A stretch of 64,000 nucleotides of DNA from Paenibacillus albus (GCF_003952225.1 NZ_CP034437.1:709001-773000); one strand, 5' to 3'. Shown: positions 1-9,090, numbered from the stretch's first letter. Numbers and translations are program-made. Notes: a model not told the origin generated them from the sequence alone.

Positions 1-368
1 ATCGCGTTATCCGCGGACAGCACAACATCGTAACTTCCCTGTACATCCTGATCGAGCGTACGGAAGTCCGCTACGCCAAAATTTATTTTCACACCGCGGG
101 CTATCGCTTCTTCTTCAGCTCTTCTGACGGAAGCCGGACTTATATCTGTCGCACTTACGTTATACCCAAGCTGCGCCAATCCGATTGCTTGTGTACCGAT
201 GCCGCATGAACAGTCCAAGAGTGTGGTGTTACTCGTCCTCGTTAGCTTCGATTGAATGAGTCTGTCCAGAATCTCGCCTTGCCGTGCAATGGCTCCATTC
301 CAATCATGAAAGATGAGGTGATAGTCGTCTGCGATTTCATCATAGAAGCGTAGTACGGAATTATTCAA
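1..368 (-). CDS. Class I SAM-dependent methyltransferase (3' part outside window)
   Basis: N-terminal 122 codons of a soluble methyltransferase; the C-terminus runs off the left edge. SAM-binding motif I (LDCSCGIGT, about residues 49-57) and the acidic end of strand 2 (ATDIS) are visible. I chose the TTG at 368 because GGAGGAG lies 6 bases upstream; the ATG at 373-371 is out of frame and hits a stop after two codons. An in-frame GTG further upstream overlaps the stop of the preceding gene as GTGA, so translational coupling is a second possibility. It is the last visible gene of the sigma factor / YCII / methyltransferase series. The substrate cannot be told. Confidence 0.8.
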   Translation of the reverse strand, partial: MNNSVLRFYDEIADDYHLIFHDWNGAIARQGEILDRLIQSKLTRTSNTTLLDCSCGIGTQAIGLAQLGYNVSATDISPASVRRAEEEAIARGVKINFGVADFRTLDQDVQGSYDVVLSADNA

Positions 369-391
369 TTCATACTCCTCCTTATCCAAGC

Positions 392-766
392 TCACTCCCG
401 GATTTTAAAATAATGAATCGGGCGAATCTCAATTCCCCACCCGAACTGCTCGCCGGCATCTATCTGTACAGTCGGATGCAAGGATGCAATCTGGATCGCT
501 TCTTCCATGTCCCGTGCTTCGATTAGGAAAGCACTGCCGATCATCTCTTTCGTTTCAATAAAAGGACCATCCACAACCTTGACCCTTCCATTCTCTCGCC
601 GCAAGCATTTGGATTCGGAAGCGAGACCCGCATCGACGATCACTTGACCGCTGTTATAGAAATTGTCCAGGTGAGGCGAGCATTCCTTCATGACAGCCTC
701 AATCTCATCCTTAGGACGAGCGTCCATCTTTACTGCCTCCAAGTAGCCTAAACATAGAAATTGCAT
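392..766 (-). CDS. YCII-family (DGPF domain) protein
   Basis: Small cytoplasmic protein of about 124 residues from the YCII/DGPF family. The signature DGPF is present in KVVDGPFIETKEMIGSAF, and the N-terminus MQFLCLGYLEA is typical. The ATG at 766 has AGGAG 8 bases upstream; the ATG two codons earlier is too close to it. An open frame continues upstream to 850 but lacks a family-like N-terminus. It lies directly downstream of an ECF sigma factor of the kind usually paired with DGPF proteins. The biochemical role of these proteins is not established. Confidence 0.85.
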   Translation of the reverse strand: MQFLCLGYLEAVKMDARPKDEIEAVMKECSPHLDNFYNSGQVIVDAGLASESKCLRRENGRVKVVDGPFIETKEMIGSAFLIEARDMEEAIQIASLHPTVQIDAGEQFGWGIEIRPIHYFKIRE

Positions 767-866
767 ATTCATTTCTCCTCTGACGTTAGATTGAAGCACG
801 TTAGACTTGCCTCTATTTAATCGACGAACGAGATGGAACAGACTCGACATTCCTTCAAAAAGATTA

Positions 867-2141
867 TTACGATGATGGACGAGTACCTTCCGAGCATTCC
901 GCAGCGCGTCTTAACAGCAGCTCTTGCTCGCGGGTGTTGCCGGCTAGCGATGCAGCGCGTTCGAACTCCAGTCTAGCCTCGCTCCGTCGTCCCATTTTCA
1001 TTAGAAAATCACCGCGGACACTCGGCAATAAGTGATAGTTCTTCAGCGCTGGCTCAGTCAGCAGACTGTCGACGATAGGAAGTCCAACTTCGGGTCCATA
1101 AGCCATGGATATAGCTACAGCACGATTCAGCTCAATAATAGGAGACGGGGTCAATTGATAGAGTTCACGATAAAGCTCGGCTATTCGTACCCAATCCGTC
1201 TCCGAAGCCATTCGTGCCCGAGCATGACATGCAGCAATCGCCGCCTGAAATGAATATGAGCCACGCTCTCCGCCACCAAGCTGCTCAGCACGATCCAGCA
1301 TAGCGAGCCCGCTTCTGATCAGGGCGTCATCCCAGAGCGATCGATTCTGATCCATCAGCAGAATAGGCTCCCCTGCTTGATTGACACGCGCTTTAAATCT
1401 CGCCGCTTGGAATTGCATAAGCGCAACAAGCCCGAGAACCTCAGGTTCGTTAGGTATGATTTCGGAAAGAATTCGTCCTAGCCTCAGAGCTTCTTCGCAA
1501 AGCACAGGCCGCAGCCAGTTATCGCCGGAAGATGCGGAGTATCCCTCGTTAAACATGAGATAGATGACCTGAAGGACCGAGGATAGCCTTGCCGCAAGCT
1601 CCTCCTTTGGTGGAACCTCGAACGGAACACGCTGCTCCGAGAACATCTTCTTAGCTCGCGTAATTCGAGCTGCAACTGTTGGCTCTGGAATGAGATAGGC
1701 TTTGGCAATCTCCTCGGTCGTTAACCCTCCAAGCAGTCGCAGCGTGAGTGCCGCGCGTGCCTCTGCCGACAGCATGGGATGACAAGTCATGAATATAAGG
1801 CGGAGCAGGTCATCCCAAGCGGGATCATCAAGCGCAGAATCCAGATCCGGCTCTTCCTGCGTGTTGAGTTCGTAGCCAATCTCTTCATACTTGCGGTCCC
1901 TCAATTTATTTCTGCGCAGCAGATCGATAGCCCGGCGTTTGGCAGTTGTCATTAGCCATGCCCCCGGCTTATCGGGCACGCCTGATTGCGGCCAGCGCTC
2001 GAGGGCGATGAGGAGCGCATCCTGCGCGAGGTCTTCGGCAAGCCCGACATCTCGCACGATCCGCGTAAGGACTGCAATAATCTTGGCTGATTCGTTCCTC
2101 CATATTGCATCAATGGAACGATGAATATCCGTGTCCGTCAC
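867..2141 (-). CDS. ECF sigma factor, ECF42-like, with long C-terminal extension
   Basis: RNA polymerase sigma factor of about 424 residues. Sigma region 2 occupies roughly residues 10-75 (AEDLAQDALLIALERWP, then the AKRRAIDLLRR segment) and sigma region 4 about 110-170 (LTTEEIAKAYLIPEPTVAARI). The rest is a TPR-like helical extension, as in the ECF42 group, which has no classical anti-sigma factor and is normally encoded beside a DGPF protein, as here. The GTG at 2141 was chosen because GGGAGG lies 8 bases upstream and MTDTDIHRSIDAIWR fits the family start; an ATG at 2162 is the alternative. The C-terminal extension probably takes part in activity control, by family analogy. Confidence 0.88.
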   Translation of the reverse strand: MTDTDIHRSIDAIWRNESAKIIAVLTRIVRDVGLAEDLAQDALLIALERWPQSGVPDKPGAWLMTTAKRRAIDLLRRNKLRDRKYEEIGYELNTQEEPDLDSALDDPAWDDLLRLIFMTCHPMLSAEARAALTLRLLGGLTTEEIAKAYLIPEPTVAARITRAKKMFSEQRVPFEVPPKEELAARLSSVLQVIYLMFNEGYSASSGDNWLRPVLCEEALRLGRILSEIIPNEPEVLGLVALMQFQAARFKARVNQAGEPILLMDQNRSLWDDALIRSGLAMLDRAEQLGGGERGSYSFQAAIAACHARARMASETDWVRIAELYRELYQLTPSPIIELNRAVAISMAYGPEVGLPIVDSLLTEPALKNYHLLPSVRGDFLMKMGRRSEARLEFERAASLAGNTREQELLLRRAAECSEGTRPSS

Positions 2142-2250
2142 GAGCAGCCCCTCCCTGATCAAGTTGGCATTAAGAACAGATCTCTGCTAGTTTTCGTGAT
2201 TTGAGGTGAAATCCCTTTTTTGCATAGAAAAGAGTAGCAATCTGCAGGAT

Positions 2251-2279
2251 AAAGCAAAAGGCACCCGCGATTGGGTGCC
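2251..2279 (-). terminator. Rho-independent terminator after cotH-like gene
   Basis: Stem GGCACCC/GGGTGCC (2260-2266 with 2273-2279). On the minus strand it is followed by CTTTTGCTTT. It ends the transcript of the CotH-like gene before the sigma factor gene. Confidence 0.75.
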
Positions 2280-2291
2280 TCCTCTTACAAA

Positions 2292-4202
2292 TCATTTCTT
2301 GCTATCCGCGCTACCCGAGTTGTCTGCATTATCCGAAGGGCCTCCCTGGCCTCCCGGACCTCCTGGGAACCCGCCGCCATTACGCATTTGTGAGAACTGC
2401 GTAATTTGCTCTTCGGTTAGTCCAAGCGCAATGAGCTTTGTTTTTACTTCGTCTGTTATGTTGCCGCCCGCATCCTGAATAATCTGCATCACCTGCTGCA
2501 TAACATCTTGATCAAGACCGCCCATATCCGGGAATCCGCCTCCACCTGGGCCGCCTTTGCCGTCCATACCGCCCTGAGTTCCGAGCGCCTTCATGTCTAC
2601 AGACGATGCGTCAATCAGTTTGCTTGAATCTGCTTTCTGAGCGTCCGTCGTCGATGGGATTGTTCCGTCGAGCTGGCCTTGGATGCTCTCGCCGCGAAGT
2701 GTTCCCAGATCTTTCAGCTCCACGATTGCCGCTTGGAATGCATCGTAATCGTAGAACGCCGATGGATCGTTCTTCACATAATCGGAGATCATCGTGCTAA
2801 GCTTATCAACCGTTTGCTCGAATTTACCGTCTGCAAAATAGCCAGTGACGATGTCCTGCAAATACTCGTGATACTTCTCTTTGTATGCCGGCACTTCAAG
2901 CAGCTTGCCAAGCAGCGGACGCTCTTCCAAGCTCACGCCGGAAACAGGGGTGTCGATCGGGAAGTTCACAACATCCGATGCGCTGCCCGACTGGAAGCCG
3001 CCGAACGCAAGATTGTAATCCCAAGGAAGGATGCTCAGCTGCCCTTTGTTCTCATAAAGGTAGTAGTTGTGTCCCATATTGGAAACATAGTTGTCGAGAT
3101 TAACGACGACAGCATTGGCAGCGAAGTATCTAAGCACGGCGTCGACATCGACCGTAGATTCAAGATCCTTGCCTTCGCTTAGGTTCTTCAAGGCTTCAAC
3201 TACGCGCTGCTCATCGGCTTCGTCCGTTTTCGTTGCCGCATTGTCGAAGATAGCGGAGTAGCTGCTAATCTTATCGTCGGTATATTGAAGGGAGACACCG
3301 TTGTTGGCCATGCCTTTCATGCCTCCGCCATTCTTGCGGCCTTGCATCCCTTGAGCAGGATTCTGCGTCGTATCCGTTTTAGTCTTATCCGTAGTGACCG
3401 CTGCCGCTGTTTCGGTTGTACCGTCAGCTGCCGCCGCATTCTTGGAAGGCGCGGATTGCTGTCCGTCCTTTGCACCGTCAGCAGCGCCTGGCATTCCCTG
3501 TCCATCCTTCGCACCGCCAGCGCCGCCAGGGAATTGGCCCCCGCCGCCCATGCCCATCGACGTTTCAGGCTTATACAGCTCACCCTCATCGTCATGCGTA
3601 CGTGCAAGATAACTGCTATCAATATCCTCGACGGCTAGATAGAAGCCCCATTTCTGACCATTGAGCGAGATGTCTGCAAAAGAATACAGCGGCGCATCTA
3701 CTCCAATGTAAGACATAATGTCATACGAGAGGTACTCCTTCAAGCTTGTTGCGTCGGAGAAATTGTTGTTAAGCACGAGTTTATCTAGCCCCTGCCAAGT
3801 CTGTCCTTTCACATACTCGTCAAACTTGATCTTGAAGCTGTACCGGTCCGTATCCTTGTCCCGGACAATGGCAGAGAGACTCGAGTTGCCTTTTGGGCGA
3901 ATACCGACATTCTTGATCGTTTCGCCGTTAATCGTAACATCTGCGGAGATGTATTCTTCGTCAGCCGCGTTGTCGAGCATCTCCTGCCACTTGGCTTGAT
4001 CTACCGTGATCGAGAAGGTCATAATCTTCGTCTTGTCGATCTGATCCGCATACTCAAGCGATACAGTCTTCGCCTCTTCGCTCTGCGTATTCGTACTCGC
4101 ATTCGTTTGGGAGTTGGACGAGGTAGCCGCCTCGCAACCCGTCAGAGCGGTAGCCGCGATCGCTAACGTTAAACCTATTACAAGTGTAGATTTCTTAAAC
4201 AC
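2292..4202 (-). CDS. CotH-family kinase lipoprotein
   Basis: About 636 residues. The N-terminus MFKKSTLVIGL...ALTGC is a lipoprotein signal with lipobox cysteine near residue 23, so the protein is probably anchored outside the membrane. A CotH domain follows (about residues 60-430): KGNSSL, RYSFKIKFDEY, LVLNNNFSDATSLKEYLS, the GFYLAVEDID segment and LPWDYNLAFGGF. CotH proteins are atypical kinases that phosphorylate spore coat or other surface proteins. A Gly/Ala/Lys/Gln-rich stretch interrupts the domain (about 220-300), and the tail is Gly/Pro/Met-rich (GGFPGGPGGQGG). GTG at 4202 is preferred because AAAGG precedes it and it gives a compact signal peptide; an in-frame GTG at 4218-4220 is less likely. 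Confidence 0.87.
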   Translation of the reverse strand: MFKKSTLVIGLTLAIAATALTGCEAATSSNSQTNASTNTQSEEAKTVSLEYADQIDKTKIMTFSITVDQAKWQEMLDNAADEEYISADVTINGETIKNVGIRPKGNSSLSAIVRDKDTDRYSFKIKFDEYVKGQTWQGLDKLVLNNNFSDATSLKEYLSYDIMSYIGVDAPLYSFADISLNGQKWGFYLAVEDIDSSYLARTHDDEGELYKPETSMGMGGGGQFPGGAGGAKDGQGMPGAADGAKDGQQSAPSKNAAAADGTTETAAAVTTDKTKTDTTQNPAQGMQGRKNGGGMKGMANNGVSLQYTDDKISSYSAIFDNAATKTDEADEQRVVEALKNLSEGKDLESTVDVDAVLRYFAANAVVVNLDNYVSNMGHNYYLYENKGQLSILPWDYNLAFGGFQSGSASDVVNFPIDTPVSGVSLEERPLLGKLLEVPAYKEKYHEYLQDIVTGYFADGKFEQTVDKLSTMISDYVKNDPSAFYDYDAFQAAIVELKDLGTLRGESIQGQLDGTIPSTTDAQKADSSKLIDASSVDMKALGTQGGMDGKGGPGGGGFPDMGGLDQDVMQQVMQIIQDAGGNITDEVKTKLIALGLTEEQITQFSQMRNGGGFPGGPGGQGGPSDNADNSGSADSKK

Positions 4203-4320
4203 AATATCATCGCCTTTCACTTATTCTTATTTGGCATTGCTGCATGCACAAGCATCGTCGCTTTACGGTTTCTATCTTAGGCCGCGAACCTTTAATGGAT
4301 CTTAAATGGATTCGCAAAAT

Positions 4321-4361
4321 AAAAAGGAAGAAGCGGCAATCGTTAAATTGCCGCCTCTTCC
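4321..4361 (-). terminator. Terminator of the GNAT-phosphotransferase-heparinase operon
   Basis: Long inverted repeat, GGAAGAAGCGGCAAT (4326-4340) with ATTGCCGCCTCTTCC (4347-4361), just below the GNAT stop codon. The minus-strand continuation is TTTTTATTTT. Confidence 0.85.
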
Positions 4362-4384
4362 TTGTCTTATCCTATAAGGGTCAC

Positions 4385-5314
4385 TCACAGCTCATAATAA
4401 TCCATCGTCGATGTCTCTACGAAGCCGCAGGTTTGATATAGTCGGAGCGCACTCGCGTTCTCTACGACTACTTGCAGCATAATGTCTCGCGCGCCGGCTT
4501 CCTTCAGCCTATCAATGGCCCTCAAGAGGACCGCTCTCCCATATCCCTTGCCGCGATGCTCGGGCAGTACGCCGAGGCCATATATGCCCCCAATACCAGA
4601 TGAGAGCTGAATGTGAACCTTTCCGATGACCTGCCCATCAGCTTCCGCGAGGTAGATGGTCATGCCCCGCTGCGCTTCTTCCTCAGGCAGAATCATTCTG
4701 CTCTCAGGCTCGTCTGTTCCCTCTTCCACCCGATCGTCGCCAAAGTAAATGGCGTTCTGGCGCTGAATCTCCCGCGCATCAGCATTCGTCGCTATACGGA
4801 ATGTAACGTCTTCCGTCGAGTTATCATGTACGCCCGTCCAATCCGTCCGAAGATACATCTCGTGCTCCGAATGATGATAGTTGGCTCCGGTTCCTTGAAT
4901 GAACGCTTGTCCGGCTTCCGACTTCCGATCGCTTAAGAGCAGCATGCTCTTAGAGCCCCTGCTCCTCCGCTCATCCATGACTAGCTTGCTTAGCGTCCCA
5001 AAGACGCCTTGGCGCCTGTATTCCGGATGCACCATGCCATTCACTTCAAGCGGTGAACCCGCTCCGCCAAACTCGCAGATCCCGATATAGCCGATCAGCT
5101 CTTGTCCGTCAAAGTACATAAATTCATTGATTGGACCGATTCCCTTACGTTCTGTGCTTGAACGTGCGGCAAGCTTGTAATCCAATTCAAGCTTTAACGT
5201 TGTTTGATCCTCGCGGATGCATCTCTCCTGCAGACCGTTAATCAAGTCATAATCTTCTTCATTCATTCCTTCTCGAAGCTTTAGCCACGGGTTATGCATC
5301 GTCCTCGTCCTCAT
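4385..5314 (-). CDS. Tandem GNAT-family N-acetyltransferase
   Basis: About 309 residues with two GNAT folds. The N-terminal one shows the acetyl-CoA loop as HPEYRRQGVFG, the C-terminal one as LPEHRGKGYGRAVL, followed by the usual ENASALRLYQTCGF ending. Substrate unknown. The ATG at 5314 has AGGTG 4 bases upstream; another in-frame ATG at 5326 has no ribosome binding site. It starts within 20 bases of the end of the phosphotransferase gene, so the two are very likely co-transcribed with the heparinase-like gene. Confidence 0.85.
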   Translation of the reverse strand: MRTRTMHNPWLKLREGMNEEDYDLINGLQERCIREDQTTLKLELDYKLAARSSTERKGIGPINEFMYFDGQELIGYIGICEFGGAGSPLEVNGMVHPEYRRQGVFGTLSKLVMDERRSRGSKSMLLLSDRKSEAGQAFIQGTGANYHHSEHEMYLRTDWTGVHDNSTEDVTFRIATNADAREIQRQNAIYFGDDRVEEGTDEPESRMILPEEEAQRGMTIYLAEADGQVIGKVHIQLSSGIGGIYGLGVLPEHRGKGYGRAVLLRAIDRLKEAGARDIMLQVVVENASALRLYQTCGFVETSTMDYYEL

Positions 5315-5332
5315 ACCACACCTCATTTCTAT

Positions 5333-6229
5333 TTAACGGAACGCCGCAGCATCCGATCCCATCAATGGCGAGCGCTCCAACAGCTTTCTAATGATCCAGC
5401 CGTCATCATGACTGTCTTCCTTCAAATGCTTGCAAGCAAGCTCTATGAGACCCGCCCACCACATTGGCGTTATGAGCTCCCACTCCTCGGGCTCAAGGGG
5501 CGACACTTCATCGTAGCCATATACGACCTCGTCGTACTTCCCCCGCCACGAGAGCGCAAATTCGCCGACACGATGATCCCAGTGGGCAAGCTCGAAGTCG
5601 AGAATACCGGTGAGCTTCCCATCCTGGAATCGTAAGTTCCATGGGGCAAAATCACCGTGAACCACTATGCCAGGGCGGGACTGAAGCTGCAGCCCTTCCG
5701 CTCGCTTGCGGGCACGCTCTAGATGCCACCGCAGAATGCGTATTTCCTCTGGCCTCTTCTTCTCATGAAGCGAGAGCAGCTGATCTAACTGGTTGTCTTG
5801 CAGAATCTCTTCACATCGACGCCAGTTCTGACGTTGTGAAGCTCCGCTGAGCTTCTTCAAATCCGTGTGGAACTGAGCCATCAGCCGCCCCCTTGCACGC
5901 TGCTCGGCTGCCGGATTCAGCGCTGATGGCGGTTCACCGTGAAGGAACGGGAACAAGCCCCACGTTTGCTCCCCGATCTCAATCGGCCCTTCAATTACAG
6001 CTGCAACCGGCCATCCAAGCTCAGCGATGCTTCTCAGCAGGTTGACCTCATACCGGATATTATCCTTGTGTGCTGCACGCGACCAGAGGCGCAGTACGAG
6101 GCGCTCGTTATTAAGGCTCACAAGCCAATGCTGATTGAGCCTGCCTCCCAGCGGGGCGATCACTTTAATGTTCAACCTGTCTAGCACTTCACTACTCGGG
6201 AGCAGTGAATCGGAGCTGTTCATCGCCAT
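5333..6229 (-). CDS. Aminoglycoside phosphotransferase-family kinase
   Basis: 298 residues with the APH/choline kinase fold. The catalytic loop is HGDFAPWN (about residues 191-198) and the metal-binding site is ILDFELAHWD. Members phosphorylate small hydroxylated molecules; the sequence does not show that this one confers antibiotic resistance. The start has GGAGG 5 bases upstream. It lies 26 bases downstream of the heparinase-like gene and just ahead of the GNAT gene in one operon. Confidence 0.85.
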   Translation of the reverse strand: MAMNSSDSLLPSSEVLDRLNIKVIAPLGGRLNQHWLVSLNNERLVLRLWSRAAHKDNIRYEVNLLRSIAELGWPVAAVIEGPIEIGEQTWGLFPFLHGEPPSALNPAAEQRARGRLMAQFHTDLKKLSGASQRQNWRRCEEILQDNQLDQLLSLHEKKRPEEIRILRWHLERARKRAEGLQLQSRPGIVVHGDFAPWNLRFQDGKLTGILDFELAHWDHRVGEFALSWRGKYDEVVYGYDEVSPLEPEEWELITPMWWAGLIELACKHLKEDSHDDGWIIRKLLERSPLMGSDAAAFR

Positions 6230-6255
6230 TCATTCCTCCATTCCCCGCAGCACGA

Positions 6256-8130
6256 CTACATTTGGCTTATTCGGATCGAACATTCGCCGTGATCAGTGGG
6301 GGCGATGGATTTCAGATGAATCCGGTACAAGCGATCCCCCCATGCATTCCGCATGATCTCATCCTCTAGCCTAATTTCCTCTGACGAGACTGCATACCGC
6401 TCACCGTTATATTGGATACTTACCTTATTGCCGTGCTCATCCTGCAAAATGATATTCCCGCTCCCTGCTATCCGAGGAGCATGCGGCGTCATGAAGTTCA
6501 AAGCAATCTCATTCATGACTTGCTCGAGTTGATATTCATCCTTGATTTCAATATAAGACGACGAGCTTCGAATGAGCTGAATGGTACGTATCCAGCTGCT
6601 AATCTTCGCTGACTCCGGATATGCCGCCGCGAGGTTCAACGATAGCGATGACGCTCCGTCATCTATGCGATAATGCACATCCGTCGCCCTATAGTCCCTT
6701 CCATTCATTTGCCCAATCCCATCTATAGCCGGTACATTGTGATAGGCAGATTGCATGGCCCAAATCGTATATCGCTCGGAGAAAAACGACTTGGACGTGT
6801 AGGTCAATACGCCAGGGTCGATGATCATCGGGGAACCGTTGCAATAGACGATGAACTGTCCGATATCATTGTGGTTATGGCTCTCGTCGTTATGCCCGCC
6901 CTTGGCTGCAAGATATAATCCCGCGCTTGAATCCTGCTGCTCCCTTGCCACCATCATCTGGATTCCATCCAGCCATGCATCTCTTATATAAGGTGATTCC
7001 CCTGTATATTGCTCGATTTCCGCATAATGAAATAAGGCTGGCAGCACGCGAAACAGAGCAGGAAACTCGAATTGGGTCGTTTCTTCATGCCGTTTCCTCA
7101 GCTCCAATGCGCCTAGTGCGGACAGACGATCATCACCAATCCGGCGTCCATAACGATAAGCCAGCTCCGCGGGGATCTGTACCTTAGGCGCACTGTCCGC
7201 GTAATTAACATAGAAGGACTCGTTAATGTAAGCCTTGTATATATAGCGGCCAATCTGACCGATCTTGGGCTCGTGGAATACATTAATTCTCCCATCCGAA
7301 GCACCGTAAAGCAGTTCCAGACAGTCGAATAACGTACATCCGCCGTACATCCAATACTTCGGCCCTTCCTCGCAGCCCCCATCGGAGTGAAGCCTGTCGA
7401 TATAGTGATCCAAGCTGCGCATCGCCTTGCTTACCGCCGCTTCTCTACGATCAGCGTCATCCTCCAAGAGCAGGAATGCCGTTAGACAGTTGGAATTACA
7501 CCACGGAGTCCAATTGTTGAGCATTCTTTCTTGATTGAAGCCGAGCCACCACAAGTCGTTGCGGCTTAAGTAAGGATCAAGGATCCTGTTCTTTACTTCA
7601 AGCTCTATACGTTCGCAGACCATCACGCTAATTTCATTCAATTTGGTTTGGAGCAGATAGTGCGTCCAAGCGAGCAGGGACGCTGTCTCTGCAGAGAACA
7701 GCTCAATCACTTGATCATTCACATCCGGCAGAGGGTCCTGCCTCTTCATCATATAGCCATGCCCCGGAATGCCCCAAAATGTTTCTTCGCAGATACACCA
7801 AACCCCGTTGACGATATCATCCATAAACCGGCCCCGGTTCTCGATACATTCTGCGATGACCAAGGAAGCCAGCGCTCGTCTTCTCGCCCATGATGCATCG
7901 TCATATTTATTGCGATTGCCCGTCCGGCTGTATTCCATATACGCAGTGGCTGTCAGGGCTCCCCATGAATGATTAAGCTCTTGAGTACCTTTATCGATCC
8001 AGAATTCTCTTAAACGCTGGGGAAGCTCGTCCCACTTCGTGCGATCCTCGCTTGTAGGAAACGGCTTGTAATTAGCCCGAGACTGCAATAAATCTCCGAG
8101 GGTTTCATTGGCATATTTCTCAGCTAACAT
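6256..8130 (-). CDS. Heparinase II/III-like polysaccharide lyase
   Basis: 624 residues. An N-terminal alpha/alpha toroid (about 1-370) is followed by the heparinase II/III domain. The conserved segment GGHNDESHNHNDIGQF lies near residues 405-420. The family cleaves uronic-acid-containing polysaccharides by beta-elimination. No signal peptide is visible, so it probably acts on imported oligosaccharides in the cytoplasm. AAGGGG precedes the ATG by 10 bases. It is the first gene of the operon with the phosphotransferase and GNAT genes. The exact substrate is unknown. Confidence 0.85.
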   Translation of the reverse strand: MLAEKYANETLGDLLQSRANYKPFPTSEDRTKWDELPQRLREFWIDKGTQELNHSWGALTATAYMEYSRTGNRNKYDDASWARRRALASLVIAECIENRGRFMDDIVNGVWCICEETFWGIPGHGYMMKRQDPLPDVNDQVIELFSAETASLLAWTHYLLQTKLNEISVMVCERIELEVKNRILDPYLSRNDLWWLGFNQERMLNNWTPWCNSNCLTAFLLLEDDADRREAAVSKAMRSLDHYIDRLHSDGGCEEGPKYWMYGGCTLFDCLELLYGASDGRINVFHEPKIGQIGRYIYKAYINESFYVNYADSAPKVQIPAELAYRYGRRIGDDRLSALGALELRKRHEETTQFEFPALFRVLPALFHYAEIEQYTGESPYIRDAWLDGIQMMVAREQQDSSAGLYLAAKGGHNDESHNHNDIGQFIVYCNGSPMIIDPGVLTYTSKSFFSERYTIWAMQSAYHNVPAIDGIGQMNGRDYRATDVHYRIDDGASSLSLNLAAAYPESAKISSWIRTIQLIRSSSSYIEIKDEYQLEQVMNEIALNFMTPHAPRIAGSGNIILQDEHGNKVSIQYNGERYAVSSEEIRLEDEIMRNAWGDRLYRIHLKSIAPTDHGECSIRISQM

Positions 8131-8196
8131 CGATGCATGACCCCTTATAAACGCAGAGTGTGATTATTTCTATACATATACTTCTACTTTTACCTA

Positions 8197-8276
8197 AAAA
8201 ATCCCCTCTGAGAGATAAGCAGAGAAAGGCATCTTTCCAGATGTCCTTGTCCTCTTGTCTCCCCGAGGGGGATTTG
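8197..8276 (-). terminator. Complex terminator / possible attenuator
   Basis: Below the TetR gene an 80-base structured segment ends in six T on the minus strand. Outer arms are 8199-8208 and 8265-8275 (AAATCCCCTC with GAGGGGGATTT). The distal arm can instead fold on itself (TCCCC/GGGGA), and an inner hairpin GGCATC/GATGTCC lies at about 8228-8246. It probably terminates tetR transcription; because it also lies just upstream of the heparinase-like gene, a switchable leader is possible. Confidence 0.55.
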
Positions 8277-8300
8277 TCTTACGCTTGTGCATAACACCTC

Positions 8301-8984
8301 TTACTTCTCTTGCTCCATGATCACCTGCTCGATCCCTAGCAGAATCAGCTTCAGACCGAATTCGAACGCTCTATCTGTCCCCATCAGCTCGAACAGCCCG
8401 TTCGTGAACATTCTCTTGAACAGTCCCGCATCCGTATCGCTCATGGTATCCAGAAGACTTAGCATCTCATCACCCGGAAGCGCACCCTTGTCCTCCTTAA
8501 GGATAGCGGCGACATTGCGCTCATGCTGATAATCGTCTAGAACGAAGTAGAAGACATAGTTCACAAGCGTAGTAACCACCTGCATCTTCTGCTCTTGCTC
8601 AAGCGGCGTCGATTCTACGCAGAGCAGCATACGGTTGGTGAACCGAATAATGTCCGGTTCGTGGGGCAGCGTCATCATCATGAGCTGCGTGGAGCAGGGA
8701 TATCGTCCGAGCACACTCCGTACCGTTACAGCAAGTCCCGTCAGCTGCTCCTTCCAGTCTCCTTCAGAGTGGAACTCCTCCAGAATGATTTTCGATACTT
8801 GGTTAGCCAAGCGCTGGTAGAGCTCCTGCTTGCTCTTGAAGTACCAATACAGGGAGGGAGCTTGTATGCCCAGCCTGTCGGCCAATCGTCTCATGCTGAA
8901 CTTCTCGATGCCATCCTCCCCAAGAAGCTCCCACGAGGTCTCTAATATTTTATCCTCCGAAATTTGCGGCTGCTGCCTTTTCAT
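8301..8984 (-). CDS. TetR-class repressor (likely controls the MATE pump)
   Basis: 227 residues. The N-terminal TetR helix-turn-helix reads FSMRRLADRLGIQAPSLYWY followed by FKSKQEL, closest to the classical tetracycline-repressor type with a TetR_C-like ligand domain. It is transcribed away from a MATE pump gene, and the shared spacer carries three copies of a 13-base partial palindrome. Autorepression and repression of the pump are the expected roles, inferred from this layout. Confidence 0.88.
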   Translation of the reverse strand: MKRQQPQISEDKILETSWELLGEDGIEKFSMRRLADRLGIQAPSLYWYFKSKQELYQRLANQVSKIILEEFHSEGDWKEQLTGLAVTVRSVLGRYPCSTQLMMMTLPHEPDIIRFTNRMLLCVESTPLEQEQKMQVVTTLVNYVFYFVLDDYQHERNVAAILKEDKGALPGDEMLSLLDTMSDTDAGLFKRMFTNGLFELMGTDRAFEFGLKLILLGIEQVIMEQEK

Positions 8985-9008
8985 CGGTATCCATCCTTTG
9001 TCTTTTAT

Positions 9009-9090
9009 CTAACAGTGTAAGTTTGTGCTTTACAGCTCTATGGCTTCATGATATCATCTAACACTGTAAGGCACAACCTAACACCGTTAG
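9009..9090. promoter_or_regulatory. Three TetR-type operators (CTAACA..GTWAG)
   Basis: Three copies of one 13-mer: CTAACAGTGTAAG (9009-9021), CTAACACTGTAAG (9058-9070) and the perfect palindrome CTAACACCGTTAG (9078-9090). The last two start 20 bases apart, two helical turns, and cover the predicted start of transcription of the MATE gene. The first lies on the tetR side. Confidence 0.75.
9029..9057 (+). promoter_or_regulatory. Sigma-A promoter of the MATE gene
   Basis: -35 TTTACA (9029-9034), 17-base spacer, -10 TATCAT (9052-9057). The operator at 9058-9070 directly abuts the -10 element, so repressor binding would block initiation. Confidence 0.65.

Noticed and set aside
371..373. ATG as the start of the left-edge methyltransferase
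   Set aside because: It is out of frame and meets TGA after two codons; the TTG at 368 fits the ribosome site and reading frame.
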